This document shows, piece by piece, positions 10,059 to 20,764 of a stretch of 64,000 bases of DNA. Origin of the DNA: Tolypeutes matacus. Lineage: Eukaryota; Chordata; Mammalia; Cingulata; Chlamyphoridae. The notes beneath the pieces were generated by a model that worked only from the letters and a program-made list of their open reading frames with translations, did no database searches and was not told the origin of the DNA. Made by a program: the position numbers and the translations under genes. The stretch spans positions 5,837,971-5,901,970 of the forward strand of contig JAKSZT010053769.1 in the NCBI GenBank assembly GCA_026826555.1, written 5' to 3'. Position 1 is the stretch's first letter, and every line of letters begins with the position of its first letter.

Positions 10059-12266
10059 TTTTTAAAAATATATATATTTTTTATTTTTTTTAAAGATACT
10101 TAGATTACACTAATGTTACACCAAAAATAGAGAGATTCCCATATGCCCCTATATGGGAATCTCCCACACCTCCCACGCCCCCCACATAAACAACTTCCTT
10201 CATTAGTGTGGCACATTCATTGCAATTAATAAACGCATCCTGGGGCATTGCCATTGAGCATGGACCATAGTTTACATTGTAGTTTACACTCCTTCCCACA
10301 CAATTCTGCAGGCTATGGGAAGATATATAGTGGCATGTATCTGTCATTGCAATGCCATTCAGGATGATTATCAAGTCCTGAAAAAGCCCCCAAATTACAC
10401 CTGTCATTCCCCCAGAGGCTCCAGTGGTCACTGCCTCCACATCAATGCTGTAATTTCTTCCATTGCTAGAATCACAACAAGTCTATTGTAGAATACCAGT
10501 AAGTCCACTCTAGTCCACAGTTCATTCCCCAATCCTGAGGATTCTGGGATGGTGATGTCCACTCCACCTCTAATTGAGGGGGGCTTCAATCCCATACAAC
10601 CGATGGATGGGACTCTCTTGCTTTCAGTTGTAAGCTCCCTCGGTTCCTTGGTATATTGGTTGTCAATTCTCACCTCCTTGTTAGTTGTCCTGGGTGAGTC
10701 CAACGAACTGGAGAGTAGGTGTTGCAACACCACTGAGGCTCAGGGCCCAGTTGGCACATGGATAGCCCAAAGATTCCAGTCTCTTGGAAGTACACCTACC
10801 AACCCCAGCATCAAGTATAAGTTCAAATAGAAGGGACAGATGAGCCATGTGTAGGGATGCCATAACTCAGTCCAACTCTGTCACTCTCAGGAACACAAAC
10901 TCCAAAGTAGGGCTCACTGGCAAGACACCAAACTCTGGAGCTATCTGCCCTGACCATGGGACCTGGGTGTCTTCAGAGCCCTCAGAAGCCCCAGTATTTG
11001 AGGGAGTATCCACTTCCTCAGTCTATGAGATCCTGCTGAGATGTGTATAAGCATTACCTCTGGCATGACCTCCCGACTCACTTTGGAGTCTCTTAGCTAT
11101 ATAAACTCATTTGTCTTTACTTTCCCCCTCTTTTATTTGAGGTCTTTTTCCAGTTACATTGCTAGTTGGTGCTTGGTAGTAATCCCACGGTGCCAGGGAG
11201 GCTTATTCCTGAGAGTCATGTCCCATGCTAGGGGTAAGGTAATGCATTTATATGCTGAGTTTGGCTTAGAGAGATGCCACATTTGAGCAACAAGGAGGGC
11301 CTCAGGAGGCAACTCTTAGGCATACCTAAATACTAGGTTGAGTTTCAATTTCAAGAGCAAAGGCTCACAAGCATATTTGTCAATATCAAGGGCCCATCAA
11401 TGGACCATCCTCCTTCACCAGTCATTACCCCGCACTTGTAGGACAGTTGCTGCTACATTAGAGAATGTGACAGAGCCCCATGAACATTTGAACACATTTA
11501 TATACCTTATATGTCTGTCCGGTGAACTTCCTCCCATGTATCCCCCATCACTGATACCCCGCACCAATGATCCTTCTCTGCTCCAGTTGTAACCCTTCTG
11601 TGATATAAAGCTATCTAATAGGGGAGGACAAACCAGTGTGTCAAGACCTCAGTGTTGTTGCAAGTAACTATGAATCTTGTCATCCAAGGGTGAAGCTGGG
11701 TGGTGCCATGGGCTCCAAGGGGAGGTGGAGGGAGGAATAGAATATTTAATAGGAAATGGAAGTGTTCTACATGCTTGCAATGATGGACACAGGCCAGTTA
11801 AATATCATCAAAATTTATAAAAGTGTACTGTCTAAAATATAAACTGTAATGTAAACCATTCATGGTTAGTAGCTATGTTTCAGTATTTGTATATCAGTTG
11901 TAACAAATGTACCATCCACATATAAAAAGGTATTAATACGGGAAGGGGAAAAGGGGAGGATGTTGGGTATATGGTAGTCCCCTGCATTCTGTATGTGACC
12001 TTACTGTGATCTAAAATTTCTTTGAAAACAAAATGAAAAAAAGTAAGACACTGGGGAATAAATGGAAGAAAATGTCACTGTACATACAGGACAACTGATA
12101 TTATAGTAATGAAAGGCAAAATGTCAAAAAAATTTTTAAAAATGTTTTTCATTATTTTTTAATATCCCAATTTTTAAAATTTATTTTATTTCTAGTTTTC
12201 TTTAAAATTTTATGTATTTTATTTCTTCTATTTAAACCTAACATTATTATTTCATCTTCCTATTAA
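10059..12266 (+). mobile_element. ~2 kb insertion with an L1-like 3' end (family undetermined)
   Basis: This block splits the antisense L1. Its 3' part reads like an L1M 3' UTR in sense: AAACTGTAATGTAAACCATT, ATCAGTTGTAACAAATGTAC, AGGATGTTGGGTATATGG, 'tactgtgatctaaaa' and an A-rich end near 12036-12042, followed by ~220 bp of AT-rich sequence. The 5' two thirds has no ORF2-like reading frame; the 67-111 codon frames here are scattered over all frames. TGTGATCTT occurs at 10050-10058 and again at 12267-12275, possibly a 9-bp target duplication. I recall similar sequence as interspersed in xenarthran genomes, but not its name. It may be a long L1 3' UTR or a nonautonomous L1 relative. Confidence 0.6.
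10132..10163. repeat. Perfect 13-bp inverted repeat (hairpin)
   Basis: GAGATTCCCATAT at 10132-10144 is perfectly complementary to ATATGGGAATCTC at 10151-10163, with a 6-nt loop. It lies near the 5' side of the ~2 kb insertion. Confidence 0.9.
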
Positions 12267-12275
12267 TGTGATCTT

Positions 12276-12495
12276 AATTTGCATTCTACCATATTAGTAA
12301 GAGGCTGAGATTTTTTGTGATGTTATTCACCATAGTATTTCTTTATGTGTGCAGTACCTCTTTTGCCTACTTTTCTTTTGGGTTGTTTCTATCTTTTATT
12401 GACTAACAGAAGTTGTTGGAATAATCTGATACTAATCCTGTGCCCATTTTTTGTTGTCCATATATTTTTCCTGGATTGTAGACTGTCTTTTCACT
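12276..12495 (-). mobile_element. L1 LINE ORF2/3' segment, part 2 (antisense)
   Basis: Continuation of the broken L1: AATTTGCATTCTACCATATT, 'gtaagaggctgagattttttgtgatg', 'ttttgcctacttttcttttgggttgttt' and 'tggattgtagactgtcttttcactttctttatagtgt' are the reverse complement of the ORF2 C-terminal coding region. The next insertion (DAS SINE) interrupts it at 12508. Confidence 0.85.
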
Positions 12496-12507
12496 TTCTT
12501 TATAGTG

Positions 12508-12887
12508 TGTGTGTGTGTGTGTGTTTTAAGATTTATTTTATTTATTTATTTCTCCCCACCCCCTCATTGTTTGCATTTGCTGTGTCTGTTTGTTGTGTGC
12601 TGGTCTTCTTTTTTTTAGGCAGCACTGGGAACGGAACCTGGGACCTCCCATGTGGGAGGGAGGCACACAAGCACTGGAGCGACCTCCTCTCCCTGCTTTG
12701 TTGTGTCTCTCATTGTGTTTTCCCCCGTGTATCTCCTGTTGTGTCATCTTGTTGCATCAGCTCGCCTCACCAGCCCATTGCGTCGGCTTGATGTCTTGCT
12801 CATCTTCTTTAGGATGTACCCGGAACCTAACCTGGACCTCCTATGTGGAAGATGGGAGCTTAGTCACTTGAGCCACATCTGCTTCCC
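12508..12887 (-). repeat. DAS-III-like dimeric tRNA-derived SINE
   Basis: On the minus strand it starts GGGAAGCAGATGTGGCTCAA, has a first body ending near 'aggtccaggttaggttcc', a linker, then a second related body (CCTCCCACATGGGAGGTCCC, 'aggttccgttcccagtgctgcct') and an (AAATAAAT)n tail. The duplication TTCTTTATAGTG is exact at 12496-12507 and 12888-12899. This is the long, two-body DAS organisation known from armadillo. A short (GT)n next to the left duplication probably grew after insertion. The 148- and 93-codon frames across it are artefacts. Confidence 0.92.
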
Positions 12888-12899
12888 TTCTTTATAGTG

Positions 12900-13295
12900 T
12901 TTTGATAAACAGAAGTTTTCAATTTTATCAGAGTAAAACTTATTTTTTTCTTTAACAGTTAATTCTCTTTATGTCTTATTTTAAAATTCTTTCCAAAAAG
13001 GTCATAAAGATATACTCCTGTACATTATTCTAAAATTAATTATATTTTAGCTTTTAATCCACCTGAATTTATGTGTGGTATTGGGGGTGGGGATCCAACT
13101 TCATTTTTTTTTCCAGATCATTAACCAAGTGTCCCAGTTTAACTAGTGATTTGTAGTGCTACTGTTTCATATATCAAATTTGTCATATATCAAAACACAT
13201 GGTTCTGTTCCTGGACTCTATTTGGTTCCATTGATGAAATCTTTGCTTCTGCCTCACATATACCCTTTGTTTATAAAACAAAACATACTGTTTTA
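12900..13295 (-). mobile_element. L1 LINE ORF2 segment, part 3 (antisense)
   Basis: After the SINE the L1 continues exactly where it stopped: GTTTTGATAAACAGAAGTTT, 'aatttatgtgtggtattgggggtgggg', 'ccaagtgtcccagtttaac', and GGTTCTGTTCCTGGACTCTA with TTGGTTCCATTGATGAAATC, each the reverse complement of a known ORF2 block. The copy is degenerate. Confidence 0.85.
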
Positions 13296-13299
13296 TCTA

Positions 13300-15525
13300 A
13301 ATGTGCTGTATTTTTTTGGGAAAAAAGCTCAAATTAATATTATGGGGAAAAAAAACATCAGTTTAATTTCATACCTTTTCTCTTCTATCCTTTCTGTCTT
13401 GTAAGGATTTTACTTTTTCCATGATCTGAGCCTCCTGATGATCCACATTTTTCAGTTATGTTGGAGAAGGAGAAAGAACACTTCCAGGTTTCAGACACAA
13501 ACTGTGAGAGACAAAACTGAATACAGAAATTCTCACACAAGCAGTGGTCAAGTTGAAAAAGGCTTGCCTCTCAGTGGCACCCCTGAGCAGGAGTAGGGGC
13601 TGTCATTGATGAACTCACTATGTGGCTACAGCCTTGTGCTTGAATATATTGCTGACAACAATCCTTATAAATATCTAGACATAGTGATTATAAATTATCC
13701 TTTTTTCTATCTGCTATTAGCTTAAAAATCTACTAAACCCATTTTTCAGCTCCTGAAAATCTACCACCTGGCTAAGTGCTTTCACACTATTTATATGTGG
13801 GGCATTTAGGGTTTTCTTAAATTTTGTTCTACTTCAGTATCCCTTATATGTTTAAAATGAAATCTATCCACAAACTTTAAACATCTTTATAAAAAACCTG
13901 ACTAGATTATACTATGTATTCTATTGTTTTTAATTAAAAATGAAATGAAATCCTTGCTCGTTGCTAATGAATTATTTTAAGAGTCTATTCTGTCACATGT
14001 AAGAGTAGAATATTGAAATGCTTATGTAAATCATTTTATAACACTTTACAAATTATCTTTTAGTAAAGTTAAATTAAGAAAAACATAATTAACAACTTAT
14101 GTCATTATTTTATGTAGCAGTATTTAGAATATTGTAATAATATGCTTATTTTGTTATGTGAAAATGAGCCAAGAGGCTTATATAACAGAAGAGCTATTCT
14201 TTTTTCTTCTCTTATATCTTCCCTCCTCTATTGCCTTCCCTTTCCTTTTTTTTCCTTTTCTTCTAAATATTTATAAGCTAATATCCTTATATTGGAATCT
14301 TGTATACTTCATCTTGAGCTTCATATCTAATCTTTATTGATTTAATGACACTTTCAGTGGAATTTCCAATTATATGTGAAATAAATTTTCTCCAAATGCT
14401 CTGGGCTTTGTAGTAAAGGAACCTATACACAAGGCAGATCAATTTAAGATAGCTAGCATTGTTATTCTGAAAGTCTTTTGAGAATGGTGCATAACAAGTC
14501 ATGAAAAGTGTTTCATGGTAGGTCAAGGAGAGACTCCGAAAGATGATTGAGGAAGTGTGCCTTACTGCCTCTGTCCCTGCCATCATCCTGAAATGGGATT
14601 GTTTGCATCAATGTGACCACTGTTCTGAAGGGAAAAAAGGGTTTATGGAGAATCTTTAAATCATTCTATGGTAGGAAGGAATTATAAGGTCAACTTTCCC
14701 ACCACCAGCCAGTGCAATAATTTTTTTGGTAGGTTCAAAGCATATTTAAGCAGAATTTTTTAAAGCTCTTTAAGACTTGCTTTTTCAATATTTCTCTTTT
14801 TTTTTGTAGCTAAAAACATAACTTGTCAATATAGATAATGCTAATGCAAGGAAGAAAACCTATGCTTTTTAATAGGCTGGAGCACAAGCTATTAAGAAAG
14901 TAATTTATTTCTGCAAACCATTCTGTCTTAGAGGTTCTTCAAACCCCTAGTGGGTTACCTTCTTCCTGTACTCACTAGCAAGCCAGTCAGTGTGGTTCTA
15001 GTTAGAATCCCATAAATCTGCAATATAATTAATTGCATATCCTTTCAAGCTAGCAGTGAAAGGAGTAACATTGGCCAGGATTTTGATGTTTTGCCATACT
15101 CTACAATCAACATGATGGTCTATGACACTGCTGAAAACATTAATTTAGAGGGTGGCTGGAAATTGCTGAAACTGTTGAACTCCAGCTAGTGAACCCAAAC
15201 ATTCTCTTTTTTTTTCTATCCCTAGATCAGAGAAATTCATGTAGTTAAAATTTCACTCCTAATCTAATTCTCTATTTCAAGTAAATATGCATAAAATCAT
15301 ATTTTATAGCAAGCTGAACACAGCTTCCTATAATATATGTCCGTAAATCATAAGGGCTGGGCAATTGGATCATTGTGCTCTATAAGGAGCATATTCCACA
15401 ATAGCCAGTTTATTTTATTTGACTTTTATCTAGCCCTTGTTGGCAATGCACTGGATTTTGTTTGATGCATTTTGCATAAGGGTTCTATTTGGTTCATAAT
15501 GGTTTGTGTAATGAACTATTTGTCC
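13300..15525. other. Unassigned sequence, no gene seen
   Basis: No clear element. The 99-codon minus frame at 14287-14586 has no recognisable domain. CpG is scarce. Confidence 0.55.
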
Positions 15526-15529
15526 TTTT

Positions 15530-15814
15530 CTAGATGACATCCAGTTGCTTAAAACCTATAATGAGATGTCGGGTGAATTGCAGTGATTGGCATTGATAGA
15601 TGGGATTGTTGAAATATAGCAGAATTTCCTGAGGAGGTATAGGGGGAAATAGCTGTTTAGAGCTTTGGTTCTTCCAAGCATTGAAACTGTAATCACATAA
15701 ACAGAACCACTTCTGCAGGTCCGAGGTGTCATCGTGAATTTTCTGGCTAATCCATCCATTCATCTCAATGGCCCAGAACTCACGCTTCATGTCATTCTTG
15801 CCTTTGTTCTGCAC
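15530..15814 (-). other. 94-codon open frame with coding-like codon use (unidentified)
   Basis: Read from a GTG at 15814 on the minus strand, the first ~45 codons (QNKGKNDMKREFWAIEMNGW then ISQKIHDDTSDLQKWF) have varied, GC-containing third positions and several CpGs, unlike the AT-rich surroundings. A good acceptor-like tract (TTTTCTTCTGACAG) ends at 15833, but an in-frame TGA lies between it and the frame. The second half (FPPIPPQEILLYFNNP...) looks less coding-like. I do not recognise the protein. It could be a decayed retrocopy fragment, an exon of an unknown transcript, or chance. Confidence 0.25.
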
Positions 15815-15834
15815 TTTGATCTTTCAAAATGTCT

Positions 15835-16820
15835 GTCAGAAGAAAAGTGTTTATATTGAATTATGTGTGGAAAGGGGTAAGGTGCATACTTCAGAAGTTT
15901 GGCATGAAATTTGCTAAACAAACCTTGCCTGTTGCTCTACAGCAAATAATCAAAGTATGGATTTCAGTTTAGTGATATGTAGGTGTACATTTTCTTCCTT
16001 TCAAAAACCACTTTAATGTGGGAGATTTAAGTGCTTTTTTAAAAACCTGGAGTGCATCTATCACCCTTATTAATAATTATTAAATTTAATATTAAAAAGG
16101 AAAATGAAGGTTTTCTTTTTTTAAAAAAATTAACTTTTTCTCCTAAAATTTGAATTTTAAGGAGTTAATTAGATGCACTGATATGCTTGGAATGAGGTAT
16201 CTTTGTGCGAGTGCATTTTATGTCATTGATTCTACTATTATTTAAGATAGTGAGTCTATTTTAATATCTATTATGTCTATTATAAAACATGCATTAGAAC
16301 ATATTAGGAATTCCACAACAAATCCCAAACCAAACAAAAATAGGAACTAATTACCCTGAAAGTTCTATGCAGACACAAAAGTAGAAAAAATGGGTGAATT
16401 ACTAATTGCTGCATTCTGTCACAGTTATCCTTTTTTCCTTTATTCGTATCTTTGTAATAATTATATAGTGAAGATTTTTTTCCCTTAGAATATCTCAGAT
16501 GGGTTAAGAACTCTGAATCAATTTCTATTGAAGTGATGATATGGGCAAGAAAATACCTACTGGTTCCATTTCCCAGACTAACATACCTTGCAATGGGCAA
16601 AGCAGAATTCAGATCTTTTGCTTAAGGCACCTAAAGTGTTGTGCTCTTAGTCCCTGACATAAAGGCAGGTCTATGCCAACTTTAGGGCCCCTTTAAATTG
16701 AAGTTGAATTGTAACCTCCAACGACACTGATGATCTCCTTGATTCAGTTATTTTCTCATTACACATGAGACAGTCATGAAATCTGAACGAGCTCAGTCAG
16801 CTCAATAAGGTAACTCACCC
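15835..16820. other. Unassigned AT-rich sequence
   Basis: Nothing recognisable. The 98-codon minus frame at 16304-16600 is low-complexity in composition with no domain. Confidence 0.55.
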
Positions 16821-16825
16821 CAAAC

Positions 16826-16922
16826 AAATTCTGATTTGGGCTTGGATGAAGCCCAGACATCAGTATGTTTTGAAAGCTTTCCAGGTGATTCTAATGTGCA
16901 GCCTAGGTTGAGAACCACCAGG
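16826..16922 (-). mobile_element. MER5-like hAT-Charlie fragment
   Basis: GCTTTCCAGGTGATTCTAAT, GTGCAGCCTAGGTTGAGAAC and CACCA form the typical MER5-group terminus; upstream 'attctgatttgggcttggatgaagccc' is the degraded interior. The other terminus is not visible. Confidence 0.68.
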
Positions 16923-16924
16923 CT

Positions 16925-17780
16925 AGGGAGTGACTGTGAACACAGGGAACACGTGGCTGCAAAACTGGGAACATCAAGCTGTTCAGTCAGAATGAAGTAC
17001 ATGCTAATGAGCCGTAGAGTCATAGATTGCCCTGCTGGACTTCAGAGGGCTTCTCAATCTCGAGAATCAGGATCAGCATGGCAGGCCATGGATGAACCTG
17101 CAGCAGAGAGATCAGAGGGCAAGAGTAGTCTGTGCGCCAGGTCTGGATTTCTCCTCATATCAAGATCACTTCAGGTGTTAAACGTTTTGGTCCATTAAAG
17201 GTTTTGAATTGCTTAGTATAACCACCCCTTCCTACTCCCTAGGGTCATTCTGAAAGGGATGAAACATTTTGATTGAGGAGTAAGACCGGTAGGGCTATAA
17301 TTATTTCCTGCAAAATACTAAACATGAGACCAACCTGGGCACAGACCAGGCCTGACTTAGTCCGTGATCTACCAGAGCTAGTAGAAAAAGGTTTCCTGAC
17401 CAGCTGCCGGCTTCTGGTGCTGTTGGATAGCATTGGTGATAATGTTGGTGATGCTATTATAGATGTTAGGAAGGACCTGTCATTCTAAGCAGGCAAGCTG
17501 GGATAGGAACCATAACTAATTTCATTGTTGGTGGATGTTAATAGACTGGAAATTTCATATTTACAAATATGTTTGTCGAATTTTGGTTCAAAACGTAAGT
17601 TCTATTAATTTTCATTTGTAGGACTTTCAACCAGAATACTATAGGGCTGGCTACTTTTTGTAGTGTAGTGAGAAAAGGTGTGTATGACTTTATTTACTTA
17701 CATATTTAAGTCCATCTCGTTTCAGAAATAATCCAATAAGGGCCCCCACTAAATATTTTATCTTAGAAAAGAGAGAAAGG
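16925..17780. other. Unassigned, slightly GC-richer sequence
   Basis: The stretch 17030-17200 is richer in GC than its surroundings but no domain, splice pattern or repeat is evident. The 120-codon frame at 16836-17198 starts inside the MER5-like fragment, so it is not a native gene. Confidence 0.5.
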
Positions 17781-17794
17781 ATCACTGAAGTATG

Positions 17795-17910
17795 TGTCTG
17801 TGATGCAGTTTCCATATCTTTAAAATGGACATAATAATAGTGCCTACCTTTTGGGGTTATTATGATCATTGAATGTGTATATTTGGAAAGTCTTAACAAT
17901 GATATTAACA
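17795..17910 (+). repeat. MIR SINE 3' half (sense)
   Basis: GCAGTTTCCATATCTTTAAA, ATGGACATAATAATAGTGCC and TACCTTTTGGGGTTATTATG match the well conserved MIR 'cagtttcctcatctgtaaaatgg...aataatagtacctacc' segment. Confidence 0.8.
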
Positions 17911-18512
17911 AATATTCTGCTGAGTTTTGTGTTGTCTAAGTAATTCAGAAATACTGATGGACTTTATTTTATTTGAATAAAATACTATAATGGGATTTCA
18001 TAGTAGATTAGAGACCCCACCACAGGAAATCATGTGTGAATGCCACATTTGCAATGCCACTTCCCTTGAAATCCAGGTGAAACTGAAGTAGCTTTGACAG
18101 GAACACACCAAAACCTGAACTTTTGAGGTAACCCTTCTTTGGTAATCATTGACATTTTTCAGCTTTGCTTGAAATTTCATTTGTTTTGGAAGAAAAAGTC
18201 AATACTGCATTTTTTTTTTCTGGCTCTAAAAGCATGATAAAGTGAAATAGTAGACTTATACTTACGACCCTTTTAATTTTTTTTGTGTGGTTGACACTTG
18301 ATATTTCTAGAAATATAAAAAGTACTCTGTAATTAGATATTTAACTTGAATACCTCCAAAATATTAGGATACATTAATTTATTAATGCTGTATAATTTTT
18401 TAGAATATACTGAATATAAATATTAATTATTAAATCACAAAATGGAGTTCAAATATAATATGAGACAGATTTGTATTACTTTGAACTAATGCTTATTCAC
18501 TAAACAATGATA

Positions 18513-18528
18513 TATGTGTGTGTGTGTA
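18513..18528. repeat. (TG)n microsatellite
   Basis: Short run of TG units followed by a T tract. Confidence 0.85.
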
Positions 18529-18564
18529 TTTTTTTCTTGTAACATACATTTCAGGGATGCAGCA

Positions 18565-18785
18565 GTGTCCCAAGAAAAGAGGCTGGGCATCGAAGTCAGC
18601 GAGGCCTGCCCAATTATGGATTTCATTTTCTTACTGTTTACTGGATGTATAACCTGAGCAACTCAAACTCTGAGGTTTATTTTCCTTTCTCGTACCATGA
18701 ATATATAATAAAACCTACTTTGTAAGTTATATGGCAGAATAAATGAGGTCATTTACTAATGTACCTAGTATTTAGCAGGCATTGC
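18565..18785 (+). repeat. MIR SINE (sense)
   Basis: GGCTGGGCATCGAAGTCAGC, 'ctggatgtataacctgagcaactcaaactctgag', 'aataaaacctactttgtaagttatatggcagaataaatgaggtca' and CCTAGTATTTAGCAGGCATT follow the MIR order from core to 3' end. Confidence 0.7.
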
Positions 18786-18789
18786 CTTT

Positions 18790-20355
18790 ACCCTTAGCTG
18801 AGCCACCACTCAGGTAGTATAGTAGTGATACCGTGTAGAACGGCATCTGACTGAGGGGTGAGTGGGGGCTAAAATTTTGTCTTGCCCTCCATCTAATAAG
18901 CCTCATCTCTGGTGTGGAACCACCTTCACACAAAGGCCCTGCCTGAGCTAGTGGCAACCCTGAGCCTTAGAGCCCAGATGGGAGAATCCTGGAGTTCAGG
19001 GCTGGGCCCTAACCAACTAACAATATTGTGTCCATTCCCTCATCTTTAGAAAGGGTGCTAAGTGTCTGTCCTCTAATACTAATTGTGATGTCTTTTTTTA
19101 AAAGATGACACGAAATAATGTTTATGAACATATAATTATAAAATTAAATGGTTAGTATGGAAATTTCCTGTGTAACAATTTTTTTGTTTTTCAGAATAAG
19201 CAAGATCATAAAAATCTTTTTGTTTGTTGACATTGAGGATTATCATGTAGTTAGGTGGGTCATTTTACAGAAGAGACAAGAGGTCTCTGTGACTTCTCCG
19301 GGGCAGAGCTGCCATTGGTAAAGAATAAGGAAGGATTGGGGATGGGCCTAAAGAAAAGGTGGTCTAAGAGGCAGGCCCTGGAAGGAGTGAGAGACGCAGG
19401 AGGGAGGGCATGGTGAAAGGCAAAGAATAGAGCATGGCTTTTGTGTGGCTAGTGCCCAAAGAACTATTAAGTTAGAAAAGAAGGTTCTCTGCTCAATTAT
19501 AAAAGTCATCAAAATAAATTTAGTCTAGTTGAAGAATTAAAGTTTATCATCTAAATAAGATTTGAAATGTATGCATGTGTAATATTTCTGTACCTGAGAT
19601 ATAAATATTGTAAAAAAAAAAACTTGCTAAACTTGTTCTGATGCCAGTTTTGATTCATAGAATGAATGTACATATCTTTCATGCAGAACGTTTTTATTAT
19701 TTTTGATCTATTGGGCACTCTGGCACCCTAAACTGATGCCTGTTTCATATTTTTACTCTTTAATTATTGAACTAATTATTGTATGTTTCCCTTGCTATGG
19801 AAGGCTTGACATTCATGAAATAATTCTGGCACTATTCTGACGCTGGCCACTGGCTATTATCCATAAGGCTAAAATGATGTTCCCTTCCCCTTTGGTTGAA
19901 TTGAAAAAAGAGCTCTCCGAGATGCTGAGACCAAGGTCAAGTCAATAGTCTGGAACCGTATTACAGGCCAACACTTTGCTCTTCTCCAGCTTAGAATTTC
20001 TACTTTATAGTCACTCTCATTCATCAATAATTATATTCTATTCCCCTTTAAAAAACCATTGGTATTAAATTGCTTTTCCTTTTAAAATGAATATTAGTTC
20101 TACCTATATAATGCTCTAGATATGTTATTAATCCATAGTATTTATTATTAACTACTATTAACCATTAACTTCTATTTATATGTTAACTATTTATTTACTT
20201 AGGAAATTTTCTTCCATATATTTTTTTATCCTTTTAGAATGGAAAAATGTACTCAATGTCCGTATAATGCACGGCATTTTGTTTTGGCTGAAGCTTAAGT
20301 ATAATAAAGGTAATAATTTCAATGTAATTCTTAAATTCTCATAGAGTGAATGTGG
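18790..20355. other. Unassigned sequence; possible antisense MIR trace at ~19245-19325
   Basis: Mostly unrecognised. 'GGTGGGTCATTTTACAGAAG' followed by 'agacaagaggtctctgtgactt' could be a small reverse MIR remnant. The block 18780-19060 is moderately GC-rich without a recognisable gene. Confidence 0.45.
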
Positions 20356-20364
20356 CAAATGTGG

Positions 20365-20755
20365 TGCCATAGGTTGCCTGAGCTGCTATCACAAAATGGT
20401 TTGGTTTAAACAACAGAAATTTATTGGTTCACGGTTTTGAGATTAGGAGGAGTCCAAAATCAAGGCATCAACGAGGCCATGCTTTCTCTCTCAAATTTAT
20501 AGCATTCTCTTGTGGCGGGGTTCCTTGGCTTGCATCTCTGCCTCTTGTAACATGACAGTGTCTTCCTCTCCTTTTTGGCTTCGCGTCCTCTTTATAAGGC
20601 TTCCAGAAATCCAGAGTAAGACCCACCGTTGTTCATTTGGGCCACACTTCAACTAAAAATAACATTTTCAAAAGGTCTTATATACAATGGGTTCACACCT
20701 ACAGGATTGCGGATTAAGATTGTCTAAATTGGGGTATATAATTCAATCAACCACA
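20365..20755 (-). mobile_element. Solo LTR, ERVL-MaLR-like (antisense)
   Basis: Terminal TG...CA with 5-bp flanks TGTGG (20360-20364) and TGTGT (20756-20760). On the minus strand it opens TGTGGTTGATTGAATTATAT and ends with a CCAATAAATTTCTGTTGTTT block, the polyadenylation signal and following motif typical of MaLR LTRs. TTATAAAG at ~20594 (minus) could be its TATA box. No internal retroviral region is attached, so it is a solo LTR left by recombination. Exact family not determined. Confidence 0.78.
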
Positions 20756-20764
20756 TGTGTTTAG

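Noticed and set aside
10105..11592. Series of 60-111 codon frames on both strands
   Set aside because: All fall inside the ~2 kb transposable insert, in several frames and both strands, with no reverse transcriptase or other domain.
12345..12791. 148-codon plus-strand frame
   Set aside because: It runs from antisense L1 into an antisense DAS SINE that inserted much later, so it cannot be an inherited gene.
15800..15836. Real exon boundary (TTCTGACAG acceptor and a GC|GTGAGT donor-like site)
   Set aside because: The resulting mini-exon would be ~50 nt with no matching partner exons in the window, and the main frame has a stop after the acceptor; kept only as a low-confidence finding.
16836..17198. 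120-codon plus-strand frame
   Set aside because: Its start lies in a MER5-like transposon and no protein family is recognisable.
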